Shown in pieces: positions 24,154 through 32,722 of a stretch of 54,817 bases of DNA (its first letter is position 1; each line of letters starts with the position of its first letter). Both the position numbers and the translations under genes were made by a program. This stretch comes from an uncultured Eubacteriales bacterium (GTDB lineage Bacteria; Bacillota; Clostridia; Oscillospirales; Oscillospiraceae), in the NCBI GenBank assembly GCA_900547745.1, contig URHT01000008.1, forward strand, positions 1 through 54,817. Direction: 5' to 3'. The notes under the pieces were generated by a model. That model made no database searches. It worked only from the letters and a program-made list of their open reading frames with translations, and was not told the origin of the DNA.

Positions 24154-25452
24154 TCAAGAGGCCGGTGCGGTTTGCTTTTCCGCCGTCCCGGTCTTGAGTT
24201 TTGCCTTGCGCGTCACCTTATCCGGGTCGCGCTCCACCAGCGGCTCCGCGCCGCCGTTGACGCAGTCCGCCGTGATGGTGACCCTTGTGATGGTGGGGTC
24301 GGAGGGGATGTCGTACATCACCCTTGTCAGCATGCCCTCCATCACCGCCCGCAGTCCGCGGGCGCCGATATTCCGCTCGATGGCCTTGTCGGCCACCGCC
24401 TCCAGCGCCTGCCGTTCAAACACCAGCTCCACGCCGTCGTAGGCCAGCAGCGCCTTGTACTGCTTGACCAGCGCGTTCTTCGGCTCCGTCAGGATGCGCA
24501 CCAGATCCTCCCGGGTCAGCGCCTCCAGCGGCGAGATCACCGGCAGACGGCCCACCAGCTCAGGGATGATACCGAACTTCAGCAGGTCGTGGGGCTGCAC
24601 CTGCTTCAGCAGCTCGCTGGTGCTGGCCTTGTCGGCCTTGCTCTGCACCGCGTTCTCAAAGCCGATGCCCTGCTTGCCCACGCGCTTCTCCACGATCTTC
24701 TCCAGACCATCGAAGGCGCCGCCGCAGATAAACAGAATATTGGTGGTGTCGATCTGGATAAACTCCTGGTGGGGGTGCTTCCGCCCGCCCTGCGGCGGTA
24801 CGTTGGCCACAGTACCCTCCAGAATTTTCAGCAGCGCCTGCTGCACGCCCTCGCCGGACACGTCACGGGTGATGGAGGTGTTCTCGCTCTTGCGGGCGAT
24901 CTTGTCGATCTCATCTACATAGATGATACCCCGCTCGGCCAGCTCCACATCAAAATCCGCCGCCTGCAAAAGCCGCAGCAGGATGTTCTCCACATCGTCG
25001 CCCACATAACCGGCCTCGGTCAGGGTGGTGGCGTCGGCGATGGCGAAGGGCACCTTCAGCACCCGCGCCAGCGTCTGGGCGAACAGCGTCTTGCCCGAGC
25101 CGGTCGGCCCGATCATCAGGATGTTGCTCTTCTGCAGCTCCACTTCCTCGTGTCCGCCGAAATAGATGCGCTTATAGTGGTTGTACACGGACACGGACAG
25201 GGCGATCTTGGCCCCCTCCTGCCCGATGACGTACTGATCCAGCACCTCTTTGATCTGCTGGGGCGTGGGGAGATCCTCCACACTGTCGAAGCCCTCGTCC
25301 ATCGCCGCGCTGTACCCATCGTCCAGAATGGACATGCACAGCTGCACGCACTCGTCGCAGATGCGCACACCGGGACCCTGGATCATCCGGTGTACCTGTC
25401 CCTCCGACTTGCCGCAGAACGAGCAGCGCAGGGACTTTTTTTCTTCCGCCAT
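24154..25452 (-). CDS. clpX: ATP-dependent Clp protease ATP-binding subunit ClpX
   Basis: A 432-residue AAA+ unfoldase. The N-terminal zinc-binding domain has CSFC near 10-13 and CDEC near 33-36. Walker A is GPTGSGKT near 115, Walker B IIYVDEIDKI near 178, the RKH pore loop GGRKHPHQEF near 224, and the C-terminal sensor-2 domain has GARGLRAVME near 366. It starts 4 bases after clpP, with an AGAGGT site in the end of clpP. It forms ClpXP with the adjacent ClpP. Confidence 0.96.
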   Translation of the reverse strand: MAEEKKSLRCSFCGKSEGQVHRMIQGPGVRICDECVQLCMSILDDGYSAAMDEGFDSVEDLPTPQQIKEVLDQYVIGQEGAKIALSVSVYNHYKRIYFGGHEEVELQKSNILMIGPTGSGKTLFAQTLARVLKVPFAIADATTLTEAGYVGDDVENILLRLLQAADFDVELAERGIIYVDEIDKIARKSENTSITRDVSGEGVQQALLKILEGTVANVPPQGGRKHPHQEFIQIDTTNILFICGGAFDGLEKIVEKRVGKQGIGFENAVQSKADKASTSELLKQVQPHDLLKFGIIPELVGRLPVISPLEALTREDLVRILTEPKNALVKQYKALLAYDGVELVFERQALEAVADKAIERNIGARGLRAVMEGMLTRVMYDIPSDPTITRVTITADCVNGGAEPLVERDPDKVTRKAKLKTGTAEKQTAPAS

Positions 25453-25456
25453 GCTT

Positions 25457-26038
25457 TTACCTCTTGTAAATAACCTTATCCACCAGGCCGTATTCCCGGG
25501 CCTCCTCGGCGATCATCCAGTGATCCCGCTCGGAGTCCGTCTTCACCTGCTCCACCGGCTTGCCGGTGTTCTCGGACAGAATCTTGTTCAGACGCTGCTT
25601 GATCTTCAGGAAGTGCTCCACGTCGATCTCCATGTCCGTCACCTTGCCCTGCGTACCGGCGGAGGGCTGGTGTATCATGATCTCGGCGTTGGGCAGCGCG
25701 ATGCGCTTGCCCTTTGTGCCGGAGGACAGCAGGAACGCGCCCATACTGGCGGCCATGCCGATGCAGATAGTGGACACGTCGCACTTGATATACTGCATGG
25801 TGTCGTAGATAGCCATGCCCGCGGTCACGCTGCCGCCGGGGCTGTTGATGTACATCTGGATGTCCTTATCGGGATCCTGCGCCTCCAGATACAGCAGCTG
25901 CGCCACGACCAGGCTGGCGGTGGTATCGTTCACTTCTTCGCCCAGGAATACGATACGGTCGTTGAGCAGACGGGAGAAGATGTCGTAAGACCGCTCGCCT
26001 CGATTGGTCTGCTCCACAACATAGGGAACCAAGCTCAT
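25457..26038 (-). CDS. clpP: ATP-dependent Clp protease proteolytic subunit ClpP
   Basis: A 193-residue serine protease that forms the two-ring ClpP chamber. The Ser-His-Asp triad is visible: Ser near 98 in GMAASMGAFLL, His near 123 in MIHQPSAG, and Asp near 172. The start MSLVPYVVEQT at 26038 has AGGAGG 8 bases upstream and matches the usual short propeptide; a longer reading from a TTG would overlap that ribosome site. It is the upstream partner of clpX in the conserved tig-clpP-clpX order. Confidence 0.95.
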   Translation of the reverse strand: MSLVPYVVEQTNRGERSYDIFSRLLNDRIVFLGEEVNDTTASLVVAQLLYLEAQDPDKDIQMYINSPGGSVTAGMAIYDTMQYIKCDVSTICIGMAASMGAFLLSSGTKGKRIALPNAEIMIHQPSAGTQGKVTDMEIDVEHFLKIKQRLNKILSENTGKPVEQVKTDSERDHWMIAEEAREYGLVDKVIYKR

Positions 26039-26110
26039 AAAATAAACCTCCTGCAAAAGATAGCTACCAGATTATACCCACCCGCATATGATTTTCAAAA
26101 GCACTCTCTC

Positions 26111-27544
26111 TTATTCCGCGTCTTTCTTGGCGGTTTTCTTGGCAGCCGGCTTCTTCTCGGCCTTTTCGCCCTCGGTCTTTTCGCCCTCGGCCTTCTTGGC
26201 GGCGGCCTTCTTGGCGGGCTTCTTCTCCACGATCTCGCCCTCGGCCTCCAGCTCGGCCTTCTCCTCGGCGGGGGCCACGGCCACGGCGTTGTCGGCCACC
26301 AGCTTCATGACCTTCTCGCGGACGACCTGCTCCTTCACGTCCTCAGGACGCAGGTACTTCTTCACGGTGTCCAGATCCATGCCGTACTTCTCGGCCACGG
26401 ACTTCATCTCGTTCTCCACGTCCTCGTCGGAGGCCTCCAGACCCTCGGCCTTGATAATGGCCTCCACGGCCAGATCCATCTTCACCTGCTCGGAGGCGGG
26501 GCCCTCAGCCTGCTGGCGGAAATCGGCCTCGGTGGTGCCGGTCATCTTCAGATACTGGTCGAAGGGGATGCCCTGAGACGCCAGCTGCTGCTTGAACTGC
26601 TCCATCATGCGCTCGGCCTGCAGCTCCACCATCTCCTGGGGGATGTCGGCCTCCACGCCCTCGGCCACCTTGGCCATCAGCACATCCTCGAAGGCGCGCT
26701 GGGCGGCCTCGGTGCGCTCGGCGGTCATCTTCTTCTTGATGTCGGCCTTCAGATCCTTCAGCGTATCGAACTCGGACACGTCCTTGGCGAACTCGTCGTC
26801 GATGGCGGGCACTTCCTTGACCTTCACCTCGTTGACCTTGACGTGGAACACCACGGGCTTGCCGGCCAGCTCGGGGGTGTAGTTCTCCGGGAAGGTGATG
26901 TCGATGTCCTTCTCCTCGCCGGCCTTCATGCCGATAAGCTGCTCCTCGAAGCCGGGCACGAAGCTGCCGGAGCCGATCTCCAGATCGAAATTCTCGCCCT
27001 TGCCGCCGTCGAAGGCCACGCCGTTGTCGAAGCCCTCGAAGTCGATGTCGGCGGTATCGCCCTTCTTGACGGCGCGCTCCACGGACACCAGACGGCTGTT
27101 GCGGTCAGCCATCTCCTTCAGACGTGCGTTGACGTCGGCAGCGGCCACCTTGACCTCCGCCTTGGGGGCCTCCAGCCCCTTGTACTGGCCCAGCTTCACC
27201 TCGGGATACACGGCCACGGTGCACTTGAACACCACGCCGTCCTTGGTGCAGGACTCCAGCTCCACCTGGGGATAGCCCACCGTCTCCAGACCCTGTTCCT
27301 TCACAGCGGCCTCGTAGGCATCGGGCAGGATGATATTCACAGCCTCCTCATAGAAGACCTCTGCGCCGTACATCTTCTCGATGATCTTGCGGGGGGCCTT
27401 GCCGACACGGAAGCCGGGTACGTTGATCTTACCGCGCATCTTCAGATACGCCTTGTTGACGGCGGCCTCGAACTCCTCGGCGCTCGTCTCGATGGTCAGA
27501 GCGACTCTGCTCTTCTCCAGTTTCTCGCAGCTTTTCACAGTCAT
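26111..27544 (-). CDS. tig: Trigger factor (ribosome-bound chaperone and peptidyl-prolyl isomerase)
   Basis: A 477-residue protein: ribosome-binding domain (about 1-130, with GFRVGKAPRK near 45), FKBP-type PPIase domain (about 150-240, GSGSFVPGFEEQLIGM near 190), and the helical chaperone arms. It is about 45 residues longer than typical because of a low-complexity tail from about 432 rich in Lys, Ala and Glu (KKPAKKAAAKKAEGE). A GGAGG site precedes the ATG. It acts on chains leaving the ribosome and heads the tig-clpP-clpX block. Confidence 0.95.
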   Translation of the reverse strand: MTVKSCEKLEKSRVALTIETSAEEFEAAVNKAYLKMRGKINVPGFRVGKAPRKIIEKMYGAEVFYEEAVNIILPDAYEAAVKEQGLETVGYPQVELESCTKDGVVFKCTVAVYPEVKLGQYKGLEAPKAEVKVAAADVNARLKEMADRNSRLVSVERAVKKGDTADIDFEGFDNGVAFDGGKGENFDLEIGSGSFVPGFEEQLIGMKAGEEKDIDITFPENYTPELAGKPVVFHVKVNEVKVKEVPAIDDEFAKDVSEFDTLKDLKADIKKKMTAERTEAAQRAFEDVLMAKVAEGVEADIPQEMVELQAERMMEQFKQQLASQGIPFDQYLKMTGTTEADFRQQAEGPASEQVKMDLAVEAIIKAEGLEASDEDVENEMKSVAEKYGMDLDTVKKYLRPEDVKEQVVREKVMKLVADNAVAVAPAEEKAELEAEGEIVEKKPAKKAAAKKAEGEKTEGEKAEKKPAAKKTAKKDAE

Positions 27545-27644
27545 TTGTTTATTCCTCCGTTCCGCATCGGGCCGTTTTCATGGCAACACCAATGCAATAT
27601 AGTATGATAACAGAACACAACGGGAATTTCCACTGTTTTTTCTC

Positions 27645-28334
27645 TTATTCGCAAATTTTTTTAGGGACGAAGTCCAGCCAGTCCCCGGCTACCAGCGAAA
27701 ACTCGGTGCCGTTGTGCATCCCCTCCAGCGCTCGCTTGTGGCTGGCGCCGTGGAGATGGCCGTAAAAGCACCGCTTCACCCCGTACCGCTGCAGCAGCCG
27801 CAGGATCTCCGGACACTCGTACCCCTGATACAGCGGCGGATAGTGCAGGAAGCACAGCTTCTCCCGCTCCCCCGCCGCCTGCAGGGATGTCTCCAGCCGT
27901 CCGACCTCCCGGGCCAGCATCTTGCCGTTGTGGGTGCCCTCATGATCCAGCTCATAGAACCAGCCCCGCGTGCCGCACAAAGCCTTATCCCCGTAGAACA
28001 GGCAGTTGTTATGCAGGATCTCAAAGGAATCCAGCCCGTGCTGGTCAAAAAAACGCTGCATCTTGGACGCGGTATTCCACCAGTAGTCGTGGTTGCCCTT
28101 CATCAGGATCTTCTTCCCCGGCAGGGCGTGGATGAACCGGAAGTCCGCCAGTGACTCCTCCAGACTCATGCCCCAGCTCAGGTCGCCGCACAGCACGGTG
28201 ACATCATCGTCGTGCAGCGGCGCGAACCCCGCTCTGATCTTGTCCACATAGCCCTGCCACTTCTCGCCGAAGATGTCCATGGGCTTGTCGCTGTTCAGCG
28301 ACAGGTGCAGATCTCCGATGGCGTACAGCGCCAT
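27645..28334 (-). CDS. Metallophosphoesterase
   Basis: A 229-residue calcineurin-like phosphoesterase. Metal-binding motifs in order: GDLHL at 7-11, LCGDLSWG near 48, MKGNHDYWW near 78-86, LHYPP near 164 and the closing YGHLHGAS near 191. Start is ATG 28334 with GGAGGG upstream; longer in-frame readings are antisense to the dipeptidase. It is related to a clostridial group of uncharacterised phosphohydrolases. It is 28 bases downstream of the dipeptidase gene in the same direction. Confidence 0.85.
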   Translation of the reverse strand: MALYAIGDLHLSLNSDKPMDIFGEKWQGYVDKIRAGFAPLHDDDVTVLCGDLSWGMSLEESLADFRFIHALPGKKILMKGNHDYWWNTASKMQRFFDQHGLDSFEILHNNCLFYGDKALCGTRGWFYELDHEGTHNGKMLAREVGRLETSLQAAGEREKLCFLHYPPLYQGYECPEILRLLQRYGVKRCFYGHLHGASHKRALEGMHNGTEFSLVAGDWLDFVPKKICE

Positions 28335-28362
28335 GGCGTCCCTCCTTTCTCCGGCCGCCGTC

Positions 28363-29340
28363 TCACAGCAGCCTGCGCAGGTTGTTCCAGAATATGTCCT
28401 CCAGCAGGAGCTGGCCGTACCCCCGCTTCTCCAGCGCCCGGTACAGCAGCGGCACGTCCTCCACGCCCCGCAGCCCCGCCGCCAGCGCCTCGCAGCCGTC
28501 CAGATCGCCGCCGATGCACAGGGTCTTCTCCCCGTCCAGTGCCAGGAAATGCTCGATATGCGCCACCAGCGCGTCCATGGACGCACCGCCCACGAAGTCC
28601 CGGTACAGGTTGATGCCCACCACGCCGCCGGTATCCCGAATGGCGCGAAACATATCGTCCGTCAGATTCCGCCGGTGGGGACACAGCGCCCGCGCGTTGG
28701 AGTGGGACGCCACAATGGGCCGCTCCGTCATGCGGAACAGCTCCCAGAAGCCGGGGTCGGACAGGTGGGACACATCGGCGTACACACCCAGACGCCCCAT
28801 CTCCCGGATGAAGTCCCGCCCCTTGGGCGACAGGCCCCGGTCGGGATCGTCGGCGCAACTGCCGCTGAGGGCGTTGGCATTGTTCCACACCGGGTTGATG
28901 AAGCGCACTCCCCAGTCCGCCGCTGTGTACAGGTTTTCCACTTTACAATCCAGCAGGTCTGCGCCCTCCACGCTGAGGAACGCTGCAACTTTTCCGTCCT
29001 GCGCCGCCGCGTCCGCCTCCGCGCCGGTGCGGCACAGCGCGGCCATGTCGCCGTTCTCCGCCAGCTGCCGCAGGAACCAGTCGTGCATCTCCCTGCACCG
29101 TCTCCACGCCGTGCCGTCCGGCAGTGCCTTCACATCGTCGTACAGGGCGAAGAACTGGCCCCGCCGGGCAAAGCCCCGGCTTCGCTCCAGATCGACGTGC
29201 CCGCCGTTTTTCCGCAGGCTGCCGCCGCTCTGGAAGTAGTCCCGCTGCTCCTCCTCCGTCTCGCCATAGCCCTCCACCGGCTCTGTCATCATGCAGCGCC
29301 AGATGGTGTCGCAGTGTGCGTCAAAATATGGTATCGCCAT
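28363..29340 (-). CDS. Membrane dipeptidase family protein (peptidase M19)
   Basis: A 325-residue zinc peptidase of the renal dipeptidase type. Metal ligands are visible: FDAHCD at 6-11, the bridging Glu in SVEGAD near 124, DVSHLS near 189, and SHSNARALCPHRRNLTD near 210, where the second His and Arg bind substrate. The closing GGDLDG near 276 is also typical. Such enzymes cut dipeptides, some with D-residues, in the cytosol. GGGGAG lies before the ATG. Confidence 0.9.
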   Translation of the reverse strand: MAIPYFDAHCDTIWRCMMTEPVEGYGETEEEQRDYFQSGGSLRKNGGHVDLERSRGFARRGQFFALYDDVKALPDGTAWRRCREMHDWFLRQLAENGDMAALCRTGAEADAAAQDGKVAAFLSVEGADLLDCKVENLYTAADWGVRFINPVWNNANALSGSCADDPDRGLSPKGRDFIREMGRLGVYADVSHLSDPGFWELFRMTERPIVASHSNARALCPHRRNLTDDMFRAIRDTGGVVGINLYRDFVGGASMDALVAHIEHFLALDGEKTLCIGGDLDGCEALAAGLRGVEDVPLLYRALEKRGYGQLLLEDIFWNNLRRLL

Positions 29341-29352
29341 GCTGTCACTCCC

Positions 29353-29790
29353 CTATTCAAAGGCGTTTTCCAGATATTCTATGCGGGCGTTCTCCCGGCT
29401 GTAAGGGCTGTCCGCATACACCTCCGCCACATCGAACCGGGCAGGGCAGTCCAGCTGCTTCTGGCTCAGGTAGTACAGCGCCGTTTTCTTCAGCCGCTTC
29501 TGCTTGGCCGGGGTCACATACTCCCGGGGCAGTCCCATATCCGTGTTGGTGCGGGTCTTGACCTCCACGAAGCACAGGATATCCCCGTCCCACGCGATGA
29601 GGTCGATCTCCCCGAACCGACACTGGTAGCTGTGGGCCGCCAGCCGGTAGCCCCGCTGCCGCAGGTACTCCGCCGCCAGCGCCTCGCCCCAGCGGCCCTC
29701 GTCCCGTCCGCCCTTGGAAAGCGCGACGGGCTTTTTCTCCGTACCGGCCCCGCCGGTCATACCGTCCTTTTTCACCGGCCCGCCGCTCAC
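29353..29790 (-). CDS. YraN/UPF0102 family nuclease-fold protein
   Basis: A 145-residue protein of the restriction-endonuclease-like UPF0102 family: GRWGEALAAEYLRQRGY near 35, then the nuclease core CRFGEIDLIAWD near 60 and FVEVKTRTN near 75 (E-D-ExK). I chose GTG at 29790 because GGGAGG lies 7 bases upstream and it overlaps the rnhB stop (GTGA). The gene often follows rnhB in bacteria, as here; its cellular job is unclear. Confidence 0.82.
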   Translation of the reverse strand: MSGGPVKKDGMTGGAGTEKKPVALSKGGRDEGRWGEALAAEYLRQRGYRLAAHSYQCRFGEIDLIAWDGDILCFVEVKTRTNTDMGLPREYVTPAKQKRLKKTALYYLSQKQLDCPARFDVAEVYADSPYSRENARIEYLENAFE

Positions 29791-30419
29791 CGCTTTTCCT
29801 CCCACTTCTTCAAAAAGCTGCGCCGGTGCTCCGGGCAGGGGCCGTAGGCGTCCAGCATCTCATAGTGCAGTCTGGTGCCGTAGCCCTTGTGTCTGGCGAA
29901 CTGGTACTGGGGATACGCCTTGTCCAGCACCTCCGTTACGTAGCGGTCGCGGCTGACCTTGGCCAGAACGGACGCTGCCGCGATGGACGCGGACTTGCCG
30001 TCCCCACCCACGATGCAGCGGTGCGCCGTAGTAACGGCGGCGCTGCGGCCGCAGTCCCGGTTGCCGTCGAGCAGTGCCAGATCCGGCGTCACGGCAAGGC
30101 CGTCTATGGCCAGCTGCATGGCCTTCATCCGCGCGCTGAGGATGTCCGTTTCGTCGATCTCCGATGCCTCCACCCGTGCAACGGACCACGCGATAGCCCG
30201 TTCTTTAATAAGGGGAAACAGCTTCTCCCGCTTCTTCTCCGTCAGCTTTTTGGAGTCGTTCAGCTCCGGCAGGCCGCAGTCCTCCGGTAGGATCACCGCC
30301 GCGGCGTACACCGGGCCCATCAGCGGCCCGGCCCCAGCCTCGTCCACGCCGCACACCGCCGTGAACCCCTGCTCCCGCGCCTCGCGCTCATATACCCAAA
30401 GCTCTGCCGTCTCTCTCAT
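29787..30419 (-). CDS. rnhB: Ribonuclease HII
   Basis: A 210-residue RNase HII that nicks RNA in RNA-DNA hybrids and single ribonucleotides in DNA. Active-site carboxylates are present: GVDEAG near 25, ALLDGN near 116 and the later SVLAKVSRD. The GRG motif that reads the RNA-DNA junction is changed: the sequence is DEAGAGPLMGPV where DEAGRGPLAGPV is usual. The ATG at 30419 overlaps the stop of ylqF (ATGA) with GGAGGAG upstream. Order ylqF-rnhB-yraN is common in Firmicutes. Confidence 0.9.
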   Translation of the reverse strand: MRETAELWVYEREAREQGFTAVCGVDEAGAGPLMGPVYAAAVILPEDCGLPELNDSKKLTEKKREKLFPLIKERAIAWSVARVEASEIDETDILSARMKAMQLAIDGLAVTPDLALLDGNRDCGRSAAVTTAHRCIVGGDGKSASIAAASVLAKVSRDRYVTEVLDKAYPQYQFARHKGYGTRLHYEMLDAYGPCPEHRRSFLKKWEEKR

Positions 30420-31285
30420 TTTCCGCACTCCTCCACCGTCTCCAGTGTAAAGCGTCCCAGCTTACCGCCCCGGAACTCATCCAGCAGGATGCGGGCCATA
30501 CGCTCGGTGTCCACCTGCGCCCCCCGCATCAGGAAGCCCCGCTTCCGCCCCGCCTTTTCCAGCAGGTCGTAGCCGCTGTCGCCCTCCTCCACGTCGATCT
30601 TATACCGCTCCCGCAGCACATCGGCATAGTGGGCGGCCAGATACTCCATCAGATAGCAGGCCAGCTCCTCGATGTCCAGCACATCGTCCTTGATGGCGCC
30701 TGTAAAGGCCAATCGCTTGCCAACATCCGTATCGTCGAACTTTGGCCACAGGATACCGGGGGTGTCCAGCAGCTCCAGCGTAGCGTCCACCGGCACCCAC
30801 TGCTTGGCGCGGGTGACGCCGGGGCGATCCTCGGCCTTGGCGGTCTTGCGCTTGGCCACCTTGTTGATGAACGTGGATTTCCCCACGTTGGGGATGCCCA
30901 GCACCATCACCCGGACGGTGCGGCCCACCTGCCCCTTTTCGGCGTAGGCAGCCAGCTTGTCCCGCAGCAGCTCCCGGACGGCGGCGGCAAATCTCTCCGT
31001 ACCCGCGCCGCCCTTGGCGTTGGCCTCCAGCACCGCATAGCCCTGCGCCCGGAAGGCCGCCGCCCATTTCTTTGTCTCGGCGGGGTCGGCCTGATCCACC
31101 CGGTTCAGTACGATCATCCGGGGCTTCCCCGCCGTCAGCTCGTCCACGTCCGGATTGCGGCTGGACTGGGGGATGCGGGCGTCCACGATCTCGCAGACGG
31201 CATCCATATGGCCGATCTCGGCGGCGATCATCCGTTTTGTTTTTGTCATGTGGCCGGGAAACCAGCTGAGTCCTTCGATCTGCAC
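30416..31285 (-). CDS. ylqF: Ribosome biogenesis GTPase YlqF/RbgA
   Basis: A 289-residue circularly permuted GTPase for 50S assembly. The motifs come in permuted order: N-terminal WFPGHMTK, G4 LNRVD near 58 (NKxD changed to NRVD), G1 GIPNVGKST near 127 and G3 DTPG near 171. The C-terminal RNA-binding helical domain follows. I placed the start at GTG 31285 because AGGAGG lies 8 bases before it and the family begins close to WFPGHM. Confidence 0.93.
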   Translation of the reverse strand: MQIEGLSWFPGHMTKTKRMIAAEIGHMDAVCEIVDARIPQSSRNPDVDELTAGKPRMIVLNRVDQADPAETKKWAAAFRAQGYAVLEANAKGGAGTERFAAAVRELLRDKLAAYAEKGQVGRTVRVMVLGIPNVGKSTFINKVAKRKTAKAEDRPGVTRAKQWVPVDATLELLDTPGILWPKFDDTDVGKRLAFTGAIKDDVLDIEELACYLMEYLAAHYADVLRERYKIDVEEGDSGYDLLEKAGRKRGFLMRGAQVDTERMARILLDEFRGGKLGRFTLETVEECGK

Positions 31286-31399
31286 GGCGCACACCTCCTC
31301 CGGCAGAATTTATTTTTCACCATAATTGCATGATGAAGTTTTTATTTCCTATTTATTTCCTGTTTTATGACAGGATTTTTTGCAGGATACATACATTTT

Positions 31400-31427
31400 A
31401 GTATAGCACATCTCGCGCCCGTTGCAA
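31400..31427 (-). promoter_or_regulatory. Promoter of the ylqF-rnhB-yraN run
   Basis: TTGCAA (31422-31427) and TATACT (31400-31405), spacing 16, on the minus strand. The leader of about 110 bases holds one small hairpin (CCTGT-CATAAA-ACAGG). Confidence 0.7.
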
Positions 31428-31453
31428 AGGGGGAAGCTCCGCAAAAAGGCCGC

Positions 31454-31482
31454 AAAAAGCGCCCACGAATGTGGGCGCTTTT
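31454..31482 (-). terminator. Intrinsic terminator after rplS
   Basis: AAAAGCGCCCAC, loop ATTC, GTGGGCGCTTTTT on the minus strand, 18 bases past the rplS stop. Confidence 0.9.
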
Positions 31483-31499
31483 CTGATCTCGGTGATCGC

Positions 31500-31838
31500 T
31501 TACAGCTTCTCGCGGATCTTGGCTGCCTTACCGACGCGGTCACGCAGGTAGTACAGCTTGGCGCGGCGGACATAGCCGTGACGCACCGTCTCGATCTTCT
31601 CGATGGACGGAGAGTGAACGGGGAACACCTTCTCCACGCCGACACCGTAGGACAGGCGGCGGACAGTGATGGTCTCCTCGATACCGCCGTGCTTCTTGGC
31701 GATGACAGTGCCCTCGAAGACCTGGATACGCTCACGGGCGCCTTCCTTGACCTTCACATGTACGCGGACGGTATCGCCCACCAGTACCTGAGGCACTTCC
31801 TTCAGCTGCTTCTCGTTCAGAGCCTTGATGAGATCCAT
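31500..31838 (-). CDS. rplS: 50S ribosomal protein L19
   Basis: A 112-residue L19 of normal length at the 30S-50S interface. Recognisable segments: VGDTVRVHVKVKEG near 20, RIQVFEGTVIAKK near 38, GVEKVFPVHSP near 67 and RRAKLYYLRD near 92. AGGAGG lies before the ATG. It has its own promoter and terminator. Confidence 0.97.
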   Translation of the reverse strand: MDLIKALNEKQLKEVPQVLVGDTVRVHVKVKEGARERIQVFEGTVIAKKHGGIEETITVRRLSYGVGVEKVFPVHSPSIEKIETVRHGYVRRAKLYYLRDRVGKAAKIREKL

Positions 31839-31941
31839 GGATTTTTCCTCCTAATAATATAGGTGTTCATGCCGCTATTTGTATGGTTTCCGCACTTTTC
31901 GGAACACCGGCGACAGAGGACTACCCTTTTTACGCCATGAT

Positions 31942-31970
31942 AGGATAACACAGAAATCCCCGAAAAGCAA
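31942..31970 (-). promoter_or_regulatory. Promoter of rplS
   Basis: TTGCTT (31965-31970) and TATCCT (31942-31947), spacing 17, giving a leader of about 95 bases. Two copies of a 14-base repeat lie just upstream of the -35 (31986-32021). Confidence 0.65.
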
Positions 31971-31985
31971 GAGCTTTCTTTACAT

Positions 31986-32021
31986 TTTCCGCGATTTTTA
32001 TCTTGACTTTCCGCGATTTTT
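31986..32021. repeat. 14-base direct repeat upstream of the rplS promoter
   Basis: TTTCCGCGATTTTT occurs at 31986-31999 and 32008-32021, a 22-base period. It lies upstream of the rplS -35, where an activator or UP-like element would sit. Confidence 0.6.
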
Positions 32022-32059
32022 GCTTGTTCCCTCTCCCGGCCGCGGCAAGCGGCGGGTTT

Positions 32060-32722
32060 TTACCGGAAATCCCGTCCCTCGGCGTCCAGCACGGCGCGGC
32101 GGCGGATGCGGAGGAAATCCGGGGACAAATCGGGCATATACCGCTCCACTGCCTTTTCCAACAGCTGCGGATTCAGGCCGGGATTCTGGGCCAACACCGT
32201 CACCGTGCCGGTGACAACGCCCTCTCCATCCGTAAAGGAAAAATCCTTTATCATGGGCGCGATATCAACATCCGCCAGCTCCTTGCGCTTGGTGCGCTTC
32301 TGGATCACCAGCGCCGGGCGGCGCAGCAGCTCTGTCAGGCGGGCGGCGGCGTTTTCCGGTACGCCGTTGTCATACTCCAGCGTCAGGTCGGCCCGGAGAT
32401 ACGTCAGCTCCCGGACGGGACGGACGGCGGGATAGCAGTCCAGCACCCGCAGGCCGCTGGGCATGCCGGTGTTCAGCTTCTCCGCGATGCCGCTGCCGTC
32501 GGTATCCTGCGTCACCTCGAAATCCAGCAGCTCGCAGTCGCTGGACTGCCCCACCGGCAGGGGCAGGACGATGGAGATAATGGGATGGGGATGGTAGCCC
32601 TGCGAGTGCTTGATGTCCAATTCCGTCCGCGGAAAGGCCCGCTGGAACGTGCGCAGCAGGTCGAGATGGGATATATAGGAGGCCTGCGCCTCCTTGATAA
32701 ACAGCAGCCGCAGCTTAGACAT
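32060..32722 (-). CDS. TIGR03936 family radical SAM-associated protein (DUF2344)
   Basis: A 220-residue protein with the family opening LRLLFIKEAQASYISHLDLLRTFQRAF and the HSQGYHPHP segment near 39. The family is found beside, or fused to, the TIGR03960 B12-binding radical SAM protein, as here (8-base overlap). It usually occurs near rplU/rne-type genes in Firmicutes. The pair is thought to act on RNA or ribosome, but the reaction is unknown to me. Confidence 0.9.
   Translation of the reverse strand: MSKLRLLFIKEAQASYISHLDLLRTFQRAFPRTELDIKHSQGYHPHPIISIVLPLPVGQSSDCELLDFEVTQDTDGSGIAEKLNTGMPSGLRVLDCYPAVRPVRELTYLRADLTLEYDNGVPENAAARLTELLRRPALVIQKRTKRKELADVDIAPMIKDFSFTDGEGVVTGTVTVLAQNPGLNPQLLEKAVERYMPDLSPDFLRIRRRAVLDAEGRDFR

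Noticed and set aside
25250..27607. A 785-codon plus-strand frame opposite clpP and tig.
   Set aside because: It is antisense to two certain housekeeping genes and is a Leu/His/Gly-rich artefact of GC codon bias.
31349..31396. A 15-codon frame (MYVSCKKSCHKTGNK) upstream of ylqF as a possible leader peptide.
   Set aside because: Its ATG at 31396 lies upstream of the predicted transcription start near 31393 and it has no ribosome site.
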